NCBI RefSeq assembly: GCF_004421105.1
Contig: NZ_CP038033.1
Location: forward strand, 887,659 to 951,658
Direction: 5' to 3'
Origin: Nitrosococcus wardiae
Lineage (GTDB): Bacteria > Pseudomonadota > Gammaproteobacteria > Nitrosococcales > Nitrosococcaceae
Length of the DNA stretch: 64,000 bases
In this document: piece by piece, positions 43,187 through 53,305 of the stretch
How positions within the stretch are numbered: the stretch's first letter is position 1
Layout of the letters: the number at the start of each line of letters is the position of its first letter
The notes under the pieces: model-generated
Seen by the model: only the letters and a program-made list of their open reading frames with translations
Database searches by the model: none
What the model was told of the DNA's origin: nothing
Made by a program: the position numbers and the translations under genes

Positions 43187-43942
43187 ATGATAAAACAATG
43201 GTATGCTGTGTTGGCCGGCGGTCTATTAGCCACTTCTACTGCCTATGCGGCGGGACATACCCCTTTTTGGGACTATGTGGGGAATGCGGGTCCGACGCAC
43301 TGGGCAGAGCTAAATCCCGAATACGCCCCTTGCCAATCGGGCAAAAACCAATCCCCCATTAATATCACCGGCACCACCGCCGCAGAGACCCAGCTACCCC
43401 CGCTACGCTTCCACTACACGAATGAACCCAACGAAATTATCAACGACGGCCATACTATACAAATTACCTTCCCTCCTGGCAATACCATGGTAGTGAGGAA
43501 TCATACCTTTGAACTAAAACAGGTCCATTTCCACGCACCCAGCGAGCATCACATGGAAGGAAAGGAATTTCCTATGGAGGGACATTTGGTCCATGCCGAT
43601 GAGCAGGGCAACTTAGCCGTGATCTCCATCTTCTACAAGGGAAAAGAGCCCAATCCTGCTCTTGCTAAGCTCTGGGAAGATATGCCTCGGCGAAGGGGCG
43701 AGCACCATCGGGTAGAAGCCCATATCTCGGCCGCTGAGCTATTGCCCTCTGATAAGAGCTATTATCTCTACAATGGATCTCTGACCACCCCCCCCTGCAC
43801 AGAAGGCGTATGGTGGGTAATCCTCGAACAGCCGGTTCATATCTCTCCGCAGCAGGTAAACGCTTTTCTAGCCGCAATGCACCATCCTAATAACCGGCCA
43901 GAGCAACCTGTGAATGCTCGAGTACCTCTCCACTCTCAATAA
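43187..43942 (+). CDS. Periplasmic alpha-type carbonic anhydrase
   Basis: A 251-residue zinc enzyme interconverting CO2 and bicarbonate. Signal peptide 1-22 (AVLAGGLLATSTAYA). Zinc ligands His114, His116 and His133 in QVHFHAPSEHH and GHLVH. Active-site neighbours SPINI near residue 56 and SLTTPPCTEGVWW near the C-terminus are present, as are the two Cys that form the typical disulfide. AGAGGAG precedes the ATG. Supplies bicarbonate to an autotroph such as an ammonia oxidiser, which would fit the organism guess. Confidence 0.95.
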   Translation: MIKQWYAVLAGGLLATSTAYAAGHTPFWDYVGNAGPTHWAELNPEYAPCQSGKNQSPINITGTTAAETQLPPLRFHYTNEPNEIINDGHTIQITFPPGNTMVVRNHTFELKQVHFHAPSEHHMEGKEFPMEGHLVHADEQGNLAVISIFYKGKEPNPALAKLWEDMPRRRGEHHRVEAHISAAELLPSDKSYYLYNGSLTTPPCTEGVWWVILEQPVHISPQQVNAFLAAMHHPNNRPEQPVNARVPLHSQ

Positions 43943-44002
43943 GCCTTAGAAGCTGTTAAAACATCCTGAGCATATGAGAGATAGAAATAGAAGAGGAGGT
44001 GA

Positions 44003-44225
44003 GTACTTTTGAATAAAATATGAGGTGTTGAACTGGTGGTGTTCCGCAAACCTGTTTTTCCTCCCTGAAAAAAGGGTTTGATGCGCGCCCTCCCTGAGGG
44101 GCCTCCTCCGGATGTCCCGATTCGCTGGGAGCGAATCGGGGCGGGGACTTCCCTGTCCCTTGGCTCCACACCACCAGCTCGCCCCAGGAATACCTCAAAA
44201 CTTTTACCTAAGATACTTAAGCGGC
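44003..44225. repeat. Dispersed repeat, copy 1
   Basis: About 220 bp, similar to 49812-50056. Shared blocks are GAATAAAATATGRGGTG at the left, TGGTGTTCCGCAAACC, GGGGCCTCCTCCGGATGTCC, and AAAACTTTTA...GATACTTAA at the right. It contains a perfect 11-bp inverted repeat (44116-44126 and 44130-44140, CCCGATTCGCT/AGCGAATCGGG). No coding capacity. Likely a nonautonomous mobile repeat. Confidence 0.75.
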
Positions 44226-44325
44226 AGCGGCTAGCGAGAGTTCCAGGACGGTCGGCTCCAGGGCTTGGGGTACCCACTGGCTCATCATCGCCGCATCATC
44301 CCTTCACAATGGAACTAAAAACTCT

Positions 44326-45096
44326 CTAAAGAAGGTAAGCGCGCCTTCTCTCTTCAACCAGAGGGTAAATGGTAGGATTCCAGATCGCCCCTAATTCCTC
44401 ACTCTTTTCTAGCTTTTCATGAATTTTAGGCCAATTTTGCTCCGTTGCATTGAGCATCCCGTAGGTGCTGAGTATTGAATTCAGAAGAGTGTTATTTTTC
44501 CGTCGAATAGCCCACTTCCGCCATAGCCACCAACCAGTGATCCCTATCCATAGGAGAGGTCCTATGGGTGAAGCGGGGGAGACGGCTGCAAATATGATGA
44601 ACCAGGCAGTAATTTTGAGTATCAATAAAGCCCCTCTCCATACTTCAGCTAATACTCTGAAGCTGGTTTTCCCTGATTTTTTAGACTCATAACGACTGAA
44701 GGGCATAGTACGAGCGCGAACCGTATCTAACGTTGTTAGATAATCCCCGTAGACTAAAGTGTTGAGCAACAGCCAATCCAGCTCTGGAGAGTGGAGCCAT
44801 GAAGCTTGCAGATAACGCTCGGCGGCCTGTTGCAATTTCTCTTTGGCGAAGCTCAAGTTGTGCCAGTCAGGTTCTCGGTCATTCAGGGTTCGATGGTGCC
44901 AGGCCGTGAGGATTTTTGGGGGAGCTTCTGGGTCATTCTCGGTGTTTTTCCAATGAATGGAGCCAAAAATGTCCGCGATAATTGCTTGGGCTTCGGTTTG
45001 AAGTTGTTCCTTCGCGGAGTTGCCCAAGTGGCGTTTATTGGCTTCTATTAACGCTTGGTGGGTGGCTTGTTTAAGGAGTTCTGCTTTGGTGACCAT
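44326..45096 (-). CDS. Hypothetical membrane protein
   Basis: A 256-residue protein. The N-terminal 140 residues are soluble and charged, then two hydrophobic helices (ALLILKITAWFIIFAAVS and IGPLLWIGITGWWLW) near residues 155-190, and a cytosolic tail. No family recognised. ATG is the first in frame; the ribosome binding site is weak. No obvious partners. Confidence 0.65.
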   Translation of the reverse strand: MVTKAELLKQATHQALIEANKRHLGNSAKEQLQTEAQAIIADIFGSIHWKNTENDPEAPPKILTAWHHRTLNDREPDWHNLSFAKEKLQQAAERYLQASWLHSPELDWLLLNTLVYGDYLTTLDTVRARTMPFSRYESKKSGKTSFRVLAEVWRGALLILKITAWFIIFAAVSPASPIGPLLWIGITGWWLWRKWAIRRKNNTLLNSILSTYGMLNATEQNWPKIHEKLEKSEELGAIWNPTIYPLVEERRRAYLL

Positions 45097-45255
45097 TAAA
45101 TCATCCCGTTGGGGAGTTTGCTATTAAGTCTCTATGAATAAGGAGGGATAGTGGTTTCAATTGCGGCTAGAGGGCTATGAGCAAAATCATGGAGAGCCCA
45201 GGCCAAAACGATGCCTAATTCTAATCTAAAAGTTCCCGGGGGGTATAGGGTAAGG

Positions 45256-45293
45256 AGGCCGGTAGGATGGGCTTTGGGATATCCTACCGGCCT
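45256..45293. terminator. 13-bp perfect inverted repeat between two genes
   Basis: AGGCCGGTAGGAT at 45256-45268 and ATCCTACCGGCCT at 45281-45293. It lies 50 bp beyond the stop of the minus-strand gene 45343-46641. No T-run, so it may end transcription without one or be a protein-binding site. Confidence 0.5.
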
Positions 45294-45342
45294 AATTCTA
45301 CAGAAATGTTAAAACCCTGGTGTTTTGTGGGGCGGGCACCTA

Positions 45343-46641
45343 TTAGGGGTTGTCCACCTCATTCATCAAGGGCGGGAGCTGGGTGCTGGTGACCGTGAAG
45401 TTGTATTGGTGCCACGGCGGTTCAACAATCAATATCCTCTCATCAGGGCTAGGACAATCTTTTAGGGGCATAGCAGGATCAATAGCGCAGACATAAGTTA
45501 TTCCACTACCTTTACCACCCTCTTCATCTAATCTCGGGGCAACCCCAATCCGTATAAAGTATCTGCCTGGATTGCGGATGCCGAGATCAAATCTTTTTTC
45601 CATATCAGTCCGCATGTCAACCAAAGTTAACTCGTTTTCATCAAATACAGTTACTTGCCAAGCGCTGCCTTGGCAGTCATTGCGGGCACAAAATTCCACG
45701 CTGAGAATTTCATTGCCTGCTGTGTCATAGACAAACCAATCCTTCTCGAATTCAAATGCTGGAACTCCCGGTATTGGGGTACCTGAGAGTAACCCTACCA
45801 TAGTGACATTGGAAGCTAATGGACTAGAGAAAGATAATGGGTTGGCCTCGACACGGGAATCATTGGGTTCCACTTCCGCATCAAAGAAGTTGACATCAAT
45901 GGGTTCCGTAGTGACTTGAGAATTTCCTAGAAATGCGGCTAGGCGGTAATCATGGGGCAGGTGTTCATAGATCAGATCAGCTTCACCGTTTTGGTCCGAA
46001 GATCTTGTCTCTTCCTGGGCCTGCTTTAAGGATTTTACCACTACATAATAGGTACCCGCATGGGATAGGATTGTCTGCAATAGGCTTTCTGGCGCGAAGT
46101 CAAACCCGCTATAGACTTCCGAGAAAACATTACCGCCACTATCCCGCACGGAGATATTCCACCCCGTGATGTCTTCTAATCCGGGGACGTTAAAATTAAG
46201 GGTGAGTATTTGATTGGATTCCGTGGTGGTGATGTAGAACCAATCCTGGTCCTCTGGGCTATAAAGTTGGCCCCCATATTCAACGCCAAATTCCATGGGG
46301 TCAGCTCCCATGACATGGTTATTAGGTTCGGTCTCGCCAAACCCGGTGCCGTCTAGAAAACTGGATAAAGTAACCCCGCAGCTTGCAGGATTGGCGGCAC
46401 ATTCAGCTTTGGTTGCAGCAACGATTTCATCGGTGTTTTTCGGGGTTGCCCCGCTGGAATTGGCATCAGAACCTGAGTCATTACTAAAATTTTGGGTATT
46501 TCCTTGGGTATCGTTACTATTGGTATTGCTGTTATTATTTGCATCCGCATCGGGAAAGGCATTTAAACCAGCCGATCCGATGCTAGGAGCAAGAGTCAAA
46601 CACAAAAGAAAAAAACAGTGACGGGCTAAATTTTTCACCAT
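45343..46641 (-). CDS. Secreted protein with two pre-peptidase-C-like (PPC) domains
   Basis: A 432-residue exported protein. A signal peptide (HCFFLLCLTLAPSIGSAG) is followed by an Asn/Ser-rich linker (residues about 30-70). Two beta domains begin with TEPNNHVMGADPMEFG...DQDWFYI and VEPNDSRVEANPLSFS...EKDWFVYD, the PPC/DUF-like pattern of Asp/Asn-rich beta sandwiches found in secreted proteases and adhesins. No peptidase domain. Each has a calcium-binding-like acidic run. Function unknown. Confidence 0.75.
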   Translation of the reverse strand: MVKNLARHCFFLLCLTLAPSIGSAGLNAFPDADANNNSNTNSNDTQGNTQNFSNDSGSDANSSGATPKNTDEIVAATKAECAANPASCGVTLSSFLDGTGFGETEPNNHVMGADPMEFGVEYGGQLYSPEDQDWFYITTTESNQILTLNFNVPGLEDITGWNISVRDSGGNVFSEVYSGFDFAPESLLQTILSHAGTYYVVVKSLKQAQEETRSSDQNGEADLIYEHLPHDYRLAAFLGNSQVTTEPIDVNFFDAEVEPNDSRVEANPLSFSSPLASNVTMVGLLSGTPIPGVPAFEFEKDWFVYDTAGNEILSVEFCARNDCQGSAWQVTVFDENELTLVDMRTDMEKRFDLGIRNPGRYFIRIGVAPRLDEEGGKGSGITYVCAIDPAMPLKDCPSPDERILIVEPPWHQYNFTVTSTQLPPLMNEVDNP

Positions 46642-46804
46642 GACACTCCCTACTTAAGTCCCGGTGGTAGTCCGGCCAGCCCTGTCCCGCCTCCAAAAAA
46701 GGTTGCTGGATTTTATAAATGGGGGCCATCCTCTCTCTGGGGGTTAAACTTCTAAGCCAAGGTAGCGGTTGGCGATTGAATTTCTTGAGCCTTGAGTAAA
46801 GATT

Positions 46805-47617
46805 ATGATGATTAGCTATCCTAATTTTGATCCAGTTGCCTTTTCCTTGGGCCCCCTCAAGGTTCACTGGTATGGCATCATGTACCTGATCGGTTTCTTG
46901 GGAGCCTGGGGATTAGGCCGCCTTCGCGCCAAGCGCCCCACCTCAGGTTGGCGTCCGGAACAGGTGGATGATCTGATTTTCTATGGGGCCCTTGGGGTTA
47001 TCCTCGGGGGTCGGCTCGGCTATGCGCTCTTCTACGATTTTGACAATGTCTTGGCCGACCCCCTCCGTATCTTTAAGATTTGGCAGGGGGGGATGTCTTT
47101 TCACGGGGGGTTATTAGGCGTTTTAGTGGCCATGGCCATCTATGCCCGCAAAGTGGGCAAGCGCTTTTTCCAGGTGACAGATTTTGTTGCACCGCTGGTG
47201 CCTATTGGGTTGGGGGCAGGTCGTATTGGCAATTTCATCAATGGTGAGCTGTGGGGAAAGGTCACGGACGTGCCTTGGGGGATGGTGTTTCCTGATCCCC
47301 GGGCGGGTGACCTGCCGCGGCATCCCTCGCAGCTTTACGAGGCGGCCTTAGAGGGCGTTGCCCTTTTTCTCATCTTATGGTTCTTTTCGAGCCGGCCTCG
47401 CCCCACCATGGCAGTTTCGGGCCTATTTCTGCTCTGCTACGGGCTATTTCGCTTTATCGTGGAGTTTGTGCGCGTGCCTGATGCTCATCTGGGCTATCTT
47501 GCCTTTGGCTGGCTGACCATGGGGCAAGTTTTAAGCCTGCCCATGATTTTAATCGGTGTCATCCTGCTGGGGTGGGCCTATCTGAGAGCCAACCGGTTTG
47601 AGAAATCTTGGCGGTGA
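46805..47617 (+). CDS. lgt: Phosphatidylglycerol-prolipoprotein diacylglyceryl transferase
   Basis: A 270-residue inner-membrane enzyme that adds diacylglycerol to the lipobox Cys of prolipoproteins. The signature [13 protein letters not shown] is at about 139-151, with HGGLLG near 97 and the conserved LYEAALEG. Multiple hydrophobic helices. The stop TGA overlaps the thyA GTG start, so the two are coupled; thyA and folA follow. Confidence 0.96.
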   Translation: MMISYPNFDPVAFSLGPLKVHWYGIMYLIGFLGAWGLGRLRAKRPTSGWRPEQVDDLIFYGALGVILGGRLGYALFYDFDNVLADPLRIFKIWQGGMSFHGGLLGVLVAMAIYARKVGKRFFQVTDFVAPLVPIGLGAGRIGNFINGELWGKVTDVPWGMVFPDPRAGDLPRHPSQLYEAALEGVALFLILWFFSSRPRPTMAVSGLFLLCYGLFRFIVEFVRVPDAHLGYLAFGWLTMGQVLSLPMILIGVILLGWAYLRANRFEKSWR

Positions 47618-48408
47618 AACCTTATCTTGACCTTATCCAGAAGATACTCGATACGGGAGTCGAGCGAGATGATCGGACCGGCACCGGGACATGGTCCATC
47701 TTCGGGCATCAGATGAGGTTTGACCTTCAGCAGGGATTCCCTCTGGTCACCACCAAAAGGCTTCATGTTCGTTCTATTTTCATTGAGTTACTGTGGTTCC
47801 TTCGGGGCGACACCAATGTGAAATATCTCCACGATCATGGGGTGACGATTTGGGATGAGTGGGCCGATGAGCAAGGAGAACTGGGCCCCATTTACGGCTA
47901 TCAATGGCGATCTTGGCCCCTGCCCGATGGGCGGCACTTAGACCAGATCTCGAAAGTGTTAGAGCAGATACGGTACCATCCCTATAGCCGGCGTCATATG
48001 GTGGTGGCCTATAACCCCTCCAATGTGGATGAGATGGCACTCCCTCCCTGCCATGCCATGTTTCAGTTCTATGTGGCTCAGGGCCGTTTGTCTTGCCAGC
48101 TCTATCAACGCAGCGCTGATGTTTTCCTAGGGGTTCCCTTCAATATTGCTTCTTATGCTCTGCTGACTCATCTAATGGCCCAGCAATGTGATTTGGAAGT
48201 AGGGGAATTTATCTGGACGGGGGGGGATGTTCATCTGTATCGGAATCATTTAGAACTGGCACAGTTGCAACTCACCCGGGAGCCGCTTCCCTTGCCTCGT
48301 CTCCGGATCAAGCGCAAGCCCGCTTCTTTGTTTGAGTATGAATATGACGATCTGGAGGTGGTAGGCTATCAAAGCCACCCCCATATTAAGGCGGAAGTTT
48401 CGGTATAA
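47614..48408 (+). CDS. thyA: Thymidylate synthase
   Basis: A 264-residue enzyme making dTMP from dUMP with methylene-THF. Contains the catalytic Cys in [12 protein letters not shown] and the [19 protein letters not shown] folate/dUMP-binding region. The GTG at 47614 gives exactly the usual length and overlaps lgt as GTGA; the upstream TTG at 47608 would add two residues. It produces dihydrofolate, recycled by folA just downstream. Confidence 0.97.
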   Translation: MKPYLDLIQKILDTGVERDDRTGTGTWSIFGHQMRFDLQQGFPLVTTKRLHVRSIFIELLWFLRGDTNVKYLHDHGVTIWDEWADEQGELGPIYGYQWRSWPLPDGRHLDQISKVLEQIRYHPYSRRHMVVAYNPSNVDEMALPPCHAMFQFYVAQGRLSCQLYQRSADVFLGVPFNIASYALLTHLMAQQCDLEVGEFIWTGGDVHLYRNHLELAQLQLTREPLPLPRLRIKRKPASLFEYEYDDLEVVGYQSHPHIKAEVSV

Positions 48409-48418
48409 GTTAAGAAAT

Positions 48419-48940
48419 ATGATTATCTCGTTCGTCGTCGCCATGGACGATCATCGATTAATTGGCGCCAATTGCCGGTTGCCTTGGCATTTATCGGCTG
48501 ATCTCAAATATTTTCGTCGTCTTACCATGGGTAAACCTATTCTGATGGGGCGTGGTACCCATGAGTCCATTGGGCGCCCCTTGCCTGGGCGACATAATAT
48601 TGTGGTGACCCATAACCCCCATTATGAAGCGCCGGGATGCACTGTAGTCCCTACGGTGGAAGCGGGATTGCAGGCTGCTGGGGAAGCTGAGGAGGTAATG
48701 GTCATTGGCGGGGCTGCTCTTTACCAGCAATTATTGCCCCAGGCCCATCGCATCTACCTCACTTTGATTTGGGGGACTTTTAGGGGGGATACCTGGTTTC
48801 CTGATTTCGATCCTGCTGATTGGACCGAAGTCTGGCGAGAAGATCATGGTCCGGATTCCCAAAACCCTTATCCCTATAGCTTCATTCGCCTTGAGCGAGC
48901 TATTGGAAAAAAGCAAGGGGGAACGGGACCCCCGTGTTAG
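48419..48940 (+). CDS. folA: Dihydrofolate reductase
   Basis: A 173-residue enzyme with [14 protein letters not shown] at the start, [12 protein letters not shown] for folate binding (with the catalytic acidic residue in the Asp-Leu of ADLKYF), [10 protein letters not shown] and [11 protein letters not shown] for NADPH. It starts 10 bp after thyA and its 3' end overlaps the end of radC on the opposite strand by 4 bp. The C-terminus is about 10 residues longer than usual and Gly/Lys-rich. Confidence 0.96.
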   Translation: MIISFVVAMDDHRLIGANCRLPWHLSADLKYFRRLTMGKPILMGRGTHESIGRPLPGRHNIVVTHNPHYEAPGCTVVPTVEAGLQAAGEAEEVMVIGGAALYQQLLPQAHRIYLTLIWGTFRGDTWFPDFDPADWTEVWREDHGPDSQNPYPYSFIRLERAIGKKQGGTGPPC

Positions 48941-49611
48941 AGGAGGCCTCGCTCGGTAAAGGACAGGGTTTCTCCATCTCCCACAATAATGTGATCAAGG
49001 ACCCGAATGTCCACCAGCGCCAAACTCTCCTTGAGCCGTTGAGTAATCAGCTCATCGGCCCGGCTGGGTTCTGCCACCCCAGAGGGGTGGTTGTGGGCTA
49101 GGATGACGGCCGCAGCATTATGGGCGAGGGCACGTTTAATCACCTCCCGAGGATGAACGCTGGCGCCATCGATGGTCCCTCGGAATAGTTCTTCGAAAGC
49201 GAGAACCCGGTGGCGGTTGTCAAGAAAGAGGCAGGAGAAAACTTCAAAAGGATAGGCTCGCAAGCGTGCCACAAGATAGCGTTGTGTGGTTATCGGGTCG
49301 GTTAGGGCGTCTCCCCGTTTGAGAGTAGCTTCTAGATGCCGCCGTCCCATTTCCAGACAAGCTTGCAATTGCGCATATTTGGCTAACCCTAGTCCTGGGG
49401 CACGGCAGAACTGGTTTAGGTCGGCTTCGAGCAAGGCCCGTAGGCTGCCGAAATCTTCTAGGAGTTCTCGCGCCAGGTCGACGGCAGTTTTCCCGGTGAC
49501 CCCGGTACGGAGAAAGATGGCTAAAAGCTCCGCATCAGACAAGGCGCTAGGGCCCCGTTGGAGTAGTTTCTCTCGGGGCCTTTCGTGGGCAGGCCAGTGG
49601 TTAATTGCCAT
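48937..49611 (-). CDS. radC: RadC family JAB-domain protein
   Basis: A 224-residue protein. The N-terminal half has a helix-hairpin-helix-like region ([26 protein letters not shown]). The C-terminal half is the JAB/MPN metal-binding domain with HNHPSG and a following acidic Asp (ADELITQRL). It was once linked to repair, but its function remains unclear. Convergent with folA, overlapping by 4 bp. Confidence 0.93.
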   Translation of the reverse strand: MAINHWPAHERPREKLLQRGPSALSDAELLAIFLRTGVTGKTAVDLARELLEDFGSLRALLEADLNQFCRAPGLGLAKYAQLQACLEMGRRHLEATLKRGDALTDPITTQRYLVARLRAYPFEVFSCLFLDNRHRVLAFEELFRGTIDGASVHPREVIKRALAHNAAAVILAHNHPSGVAEPSRADELITQRLKESLALVDIRVLDHIIVGDGETLSFTERGLL

Positions 49612-49811
49612 GGAAATGGTTTCTCCCCTAGGTAGCGCGGTCTTTTAAAAAGCCGTTTTGGAATAGTGATTTTGTGCTGAGACCAGGCGAGATGCGTTTG
49701 AGAAGCGCAGTGTATGCACTCATACAGGAGCATCGTAAAACATGCCTCAACACCGTATCGGCGCTAAAGGATATTTTTAAAACGGCTTCTAATATATCAG
49801 CCTATAGTAAA

Positions 49812-50056
49812 GTAAGTACCTATGAATAAAATATGGGGTGTTTTAGGAGCGAGCTGGTGGTGTTCCGCAAACCCGTTTTTCTTCCCTGAAAAAAGGTTGG
49901 ATGCGCACCCTCCCTGGCGCGCGCCCTAAGGGGCCTCCTCCGGATGTCCCGATTCGCTCCCGGCGAATCGGTGCGGGGATTTCCCCGTCCCCTGGCTCCA
50001 CGCCACCGGCTCGCTCCAGGAATACTTCAAAACTTTTACTGAGATACTTAAGTGGC
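49812..50056. repeat. Dispersed repeat, copy 2
   Basis: About 245 bp matching 44003-44225. It keeps the inner hairpin with a different loop: CCGATTCGC (49949-49957) and GCGAATCGG (49963-49971). It has an insertion relative to copy 1 (GCGCGCGCCCT near 49918). It sits between radC and miaB. Confidence 0.75.
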
Positions 50057-50192
50057 ATTGGTTTGTGTCCTAGTTCGCTATTGTCCCAGTAGGCTTTGGG
50101 TGGGGTCGAAAAGGGGGCTGGAACTTCAAGACAGAGCGTAGTATTGTGATGTGTGTATGGAATGACGATTGGAGGAATTTGTAAGAATTTTC

Positions 50193-51536
50193 ATGACTAA
50201 GAAGCTTTATATTAAGACCCATGGTTGCCAGATGAATGAGTATGATTCCACCAGGATGGCGGATGTACTCAGACAGTCTCATGGGTTGGAGCTCACTTCT
50301 GACCCTGAGCAAGCAGCGGTGTTATTGCTTAATACCTGCTCCGTTCGGGAGAAAGCCCAAGAAAAAGTCTTTTCTCAGTTAGGCCGATGGCGCCAATGGA
50401 AACAAGAGCGCCCTGAATTAATTATTGGCGTGGGTGGCTGTGTTGCCAGCCAAGAAGGGGAAACGATACGTACTCGGGCACCTTATGTGGATCTGGTTTT
50501 CGGGCCCCAGACGATACACCGGCTCCCCGCAATGTTGGCCCAGGTCAGCGTAAACCACCAGCCAGTGATTGACATCTCTTTTCCTGAGATCGAAAAATTC
50601 GACAAATTACCTGAACCCCGCGCTGAGGGCCCGACGGCCTTTGTCTCTGTGATGGAGGGATGCAGTAAATACTGCTCCTTTTGTGTCGTCCCTTATACCC
50701 GTGGCGAAGAGATCAGCCGGCCCCTTGATGATGTGATCGCGGAGATCGTGGACCTGGCAACGCAGGGGGTGCGGGAAGTGACCCTGTTGGGTCAAAACGT
50801 CAATGCTTACCGAGGACCGATGGGGGAGGGTGATGTTGCCGACCTGGCCCTATTGATTACCTATGTAGCTTCTATTGAGGGCATTGAGCGCATCCGTTTT
50901 ACCACGTCCCACCCAGTAGAGTTCTCCGATAGCTTAATCCAGGCCTTTGCTGAAGTGCCAGAACTGGTTAGCCATTTACACTTACCGGTACAGAGCGGCT
51001 CGGATCGGATTCTCAGTTTGATGAAACGGGGCCACACTGTGCTAGAGTATAAGGCAAAACTCCGAAAATTACGCCAAGTGCGCCCTGATATCAGCATTTC
51101 AAGTGATTTTATTATAGGCTTGCCAGGAGAGACTGAAGCTGATTTCCAGGCTACGCTAGCCTTAGTGGATGAGGTGGGGTTTGATCATTCCTTTAGTTTT
51201 ATCTACAGTCCAAGACCAGGGACGCCAGCAGCGAGCCTTTCGGATCAGGTGCCGATGGAAGTTAAGAAAGAGCGACTTGGGATCTTGCAGGAACGTCTAT
51301 GTGCTTCGGAAATGGCTATCAGTCAAGGAATGGTGGATACCGTGCAGCAGGTGCTCGTTGAACGCTCATCAAAGAAGGATCCTGCTATGTTAGCGGGGCG
51401 TACGGCAAATAACCGAGTAGTGAATTTTCCCGCTGTCCAAGGTCTAATTGGTAAATTTGTCCATGTGAGGATTACAGAGGCGCTGCCCAACTCTTTACGG
51501 GGTGTAGTTATTGACAATGAAAGGCAATGTGCCTGA
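50193..51536 (+). CDS. miaB: tRNA-2-methylthio-N6-dimethylallyladenosine synthase
   Basis: A 447-residue radical-SAM methylthiotransferase acting on A37 of tRNAs. The N-terminal MTTase domain has the first cluster ligands ([10 protein letters not shown]), the radical-SAM CxxxCxxC lies in [15 protein letters not shown], and the C-terminus is a TRAM-like domain (VLVERSS...[18 protein letters not shown]). ATG 50193 ([10 protein letters not shown]) is preferred; the TTG at 50169 would add eight residues. GGAGG lies further upstream. The phoH-ybeY-corC-lnt run follows after a 309-bp gap. Confidence 0.96.
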   Translation: MTKKLYIKTHGCQMNEYDSTRMADVLRQSHGLELTSDPEQAAVLLLNTCSVREKAQEKVFSQLGRWRQWKQERPELIIGVGGCVASQEGETIRTRAPYVDLVFGPQTIHRLPAMLAQVSVNHQPVIDISFPEIEKFDKLPEPRAEGPTAFVSVMEGCSKYCSFCVVPYTRGEEISRPLDDVIAEIVDLATQGVREVTLLGQNVNAYRGPMGEGDVADLALLITYVASIEGIERIRFTTSHPVEFSDSLIQAFAEVPELVSHLHLPVQSGSDRILSLMKRGHTVLEYKAKLRKLRQVRPDISISSDFIIGLPGETEADFQATLALVDEVGFDHSFSFIYSPRPGTPAASLSDQVPMEVKKERLGILQERLCASEMAISQGMVDTVQQVLVERSSKKDPAMLAGRTANNRVVNFPAVQGLIGKFVHVRITEALPNSLRGVVIDNERQCA

Positions 51537-51845
51537 TAAAATGGGAGATAGGCGGCGCGAAGCGCCAGTCTATCTTAGAGCTAAGGCCCAAGCTGCCGCT
51601 TATTTTGGTAGTGTTTTCCCCTAGCCTAGTGTTGTCAATCCGGATTGAAATAAGCAAGTACTTTAATAGATTGAGCTATTGCTATTGTTGAGTAGATAAG
51701 CACACAACGAAATATGCTTACCCTGGCTTTTTCTGTTTCCCTTCTTCTGTTTTGGTATCTGAGTTCAACCTGCGTTTCCATCCTGGGCCCTAGGTGGTGC
51801 AAGGGATTCGGAACCTAGTTTATTGTTTGGGCTATTAGCATACCC
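51537..51845. other. Intergenic with hairpin 51546-51575
   Basis: AGATAG...GGCGC-GAA-GCGCC...CTATCT forms a long stem (51546-51575), directly after miaB, without a T-run. The remaining 270 bp carries the presumed phoH promoter. No gene recognised. Confidence 0.5.
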
Positions 51846-52838
51846 TTGAACGAATACCCTCCTTCTGATCATCCTGAAAGTAACGATTTTGTCCTGGAAC
51901 CTCTGGACAACGAACGGCTGGCCAATCTTTGTGGGCAGATGGATGAGCACCTGCGCCAGATAGAGAGAGGTTTGGGAGTAGAAATCAACAATCGGGGAAA
52001 CCTTTTTCGGGTCCTTGGTGACAGCCCTTCGGTGCAGGCGGCCGGTGACGTGATAAGGCGTCTTTATGATGATGCCGATGAAGCCCGGGTGACCCCAGCC
52101 CGGGTTCATCTTCTCCTGCAAGAGGCGGGGCACCAGGAATATTCCCTCTTGGAAGAGCAGGAAGAGGTCCTGATACGGACCCGCCGGGGGACGATTAAAG
52201 GCCGTAGTCCGCGGCAAATTCGTTATTTACGCAATATTCTCACCCATGATATTAATTTTGGCATCGGTCCGGCGGGGACGGGTAAGACTTACCTGGCTGT
52301 GGCCTGTGCGGTGGAAGCTTTGGAAAAGGAACGGGTACGGCGATTGCTTTTGGTGCGACCTGCAGTAGAGGCCGGTGAGCGTCTAGGTTTCTTGCCAGGG
52401 GATTTAGCTCAGAAGATTGATCCTTATCTTCGCCCCCTCTACGACGCTCTTTATGAAATGTTGGGCTTTGAGCGAGTGGCTAAACTTATCGAGCGCCATG
52501 TGATTGAAGTGGCACCTCTAGCTTACATGCGTGGTCGGACGTTAAACGAGTCCTTTATCATTTTAGATGAGGCCCAGAATACGACTATCGAGCAGATGAA
52601 AATGTTTCTCACCCGTTTAGGATACGGCTCCATTGCTGTTGTGACAGGGGATGTTACCCAAATTGATTTGCCTAAAGGTCAGCCTTCAGGCTTACGCCAT
52701 GTTACTGAGGTGCTGAAGGACGTCAATGGGATTAGCTTTACTTTTTTCCAAGCTCGCGATGTGGTGCGGCATCCATTGGTGCAGCGAGTCGTGCAGGCTT
52801 ATGAGCGTTTTGGTCGCGGCAAGGGGGCAGGGCTATGA
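51846..52838 (+). CDS. ybeZ: PhoH-like ATPase (YbeZ)
   Basis: A 330-residue protein with a KH-like N-terminal domain and a P-loop ATPase domain: Walker A GPAGTGKT (about 142-149), DEAQN in FIILDEAQN, and VTGDVTQIDLP. It is linked to RNA metabolism with YbeY. The start is TTG at 51846, with no clean ribosome binding site. It overlaps ybeY by 4 bp (ATGA). Confidence 0.93.
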   Translation: MNEYPPSDHPESNDFVLEPLDNERLANLCGQMDEHLRQIERGLGVEINNRGNLFRVLGDSPSVQAAGDVIRRLYDDADEARVTPARVHLLLQEAGHQEYSLLEEQEEVLIRTRRGTIKGRSPRQIRYLRNILTHDINFGIGPAGTGKTYLAVACAVEALEKERVRRLLLVRPAVEAGERLGFLPGDLAQKIDPYLRPLYDALYEMLGFERVAKLIERHVIEVAPLAYMRGRTLNESFIILDEAQNTTIEQMKMFLTRLGYGSIAVVTGDVTQIDLPKGQPSGLRHVTEVLKDVNGISFTFFQARDVVRHPLVQRVVQAYERFGRGKGAGL

Positions 52839-53296
52839 GTATCACCGTCCAGGTTCAGTATGCTATTGCTAGAATAGGTATTCCTTTGCAAGTAGATTTC
52901 CAGCGTTGGGTAGAGGCGGTACTGGTAAACCAATCCAAAGAGGGAGAAGTGACCATTCGAGTCGTGGATGAAGCTGAAGTGGCCAAGCTTAATTGGCGGT
53001 ATCGCTGCAAGCAAGGAGCAACTAACGTCCTTTCTTTTCCCTTTGAGGTTCCCGCGCCTCTGCCTTTTAAAATTTCCCTTTTAGGGGATTTGGTAATTTG
53101 CGCTCCAGTCGTAGCGCGTGAAGCCCGAGAACAAGCTAAAGAGGAGAAGGCCCATTGGGCTCACTTAGTAGTCCATGGAGTACTCCATTTGCTTGGGTTT
53201 GACCACCAGCAAGAGAAGGAAGCGCAGCAGATGGAGGCTATGGAAATTATTATACTTAGATCATTAGGTTATCCCAATCCCTATGAGAGTGCATAA
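52835..53296 (+). CDS. ybeY: Endoribonuclease YbeY
   Basis: A 153-residue metalloprotein for 16S rRNA 3' maturation and ribosome quality control. Contains the zinc motif HGVLHLLGFDH (HxxxHxxxxxH) and TNVLSFPFE. Overlaps ybeZ at its start and is followed by corC after 10 bp. Confidence 0.95.
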   Translation: MSITVQVQYAIARIGIPLQVDFQRWVEAVLVNQSKEGEVTIRVVDEAEVAKLNWRYRCKQGATNVLSFPFEVPAPLPFKISLLGDLVICAPVVAREAREQAKEEKAHWAHLVVHGVLHLLGFDHQQEKEAQQMEAMEIIILRSLGYPNPYESA

Positions 53297-53305
53297 AGAG
53301 GATTT

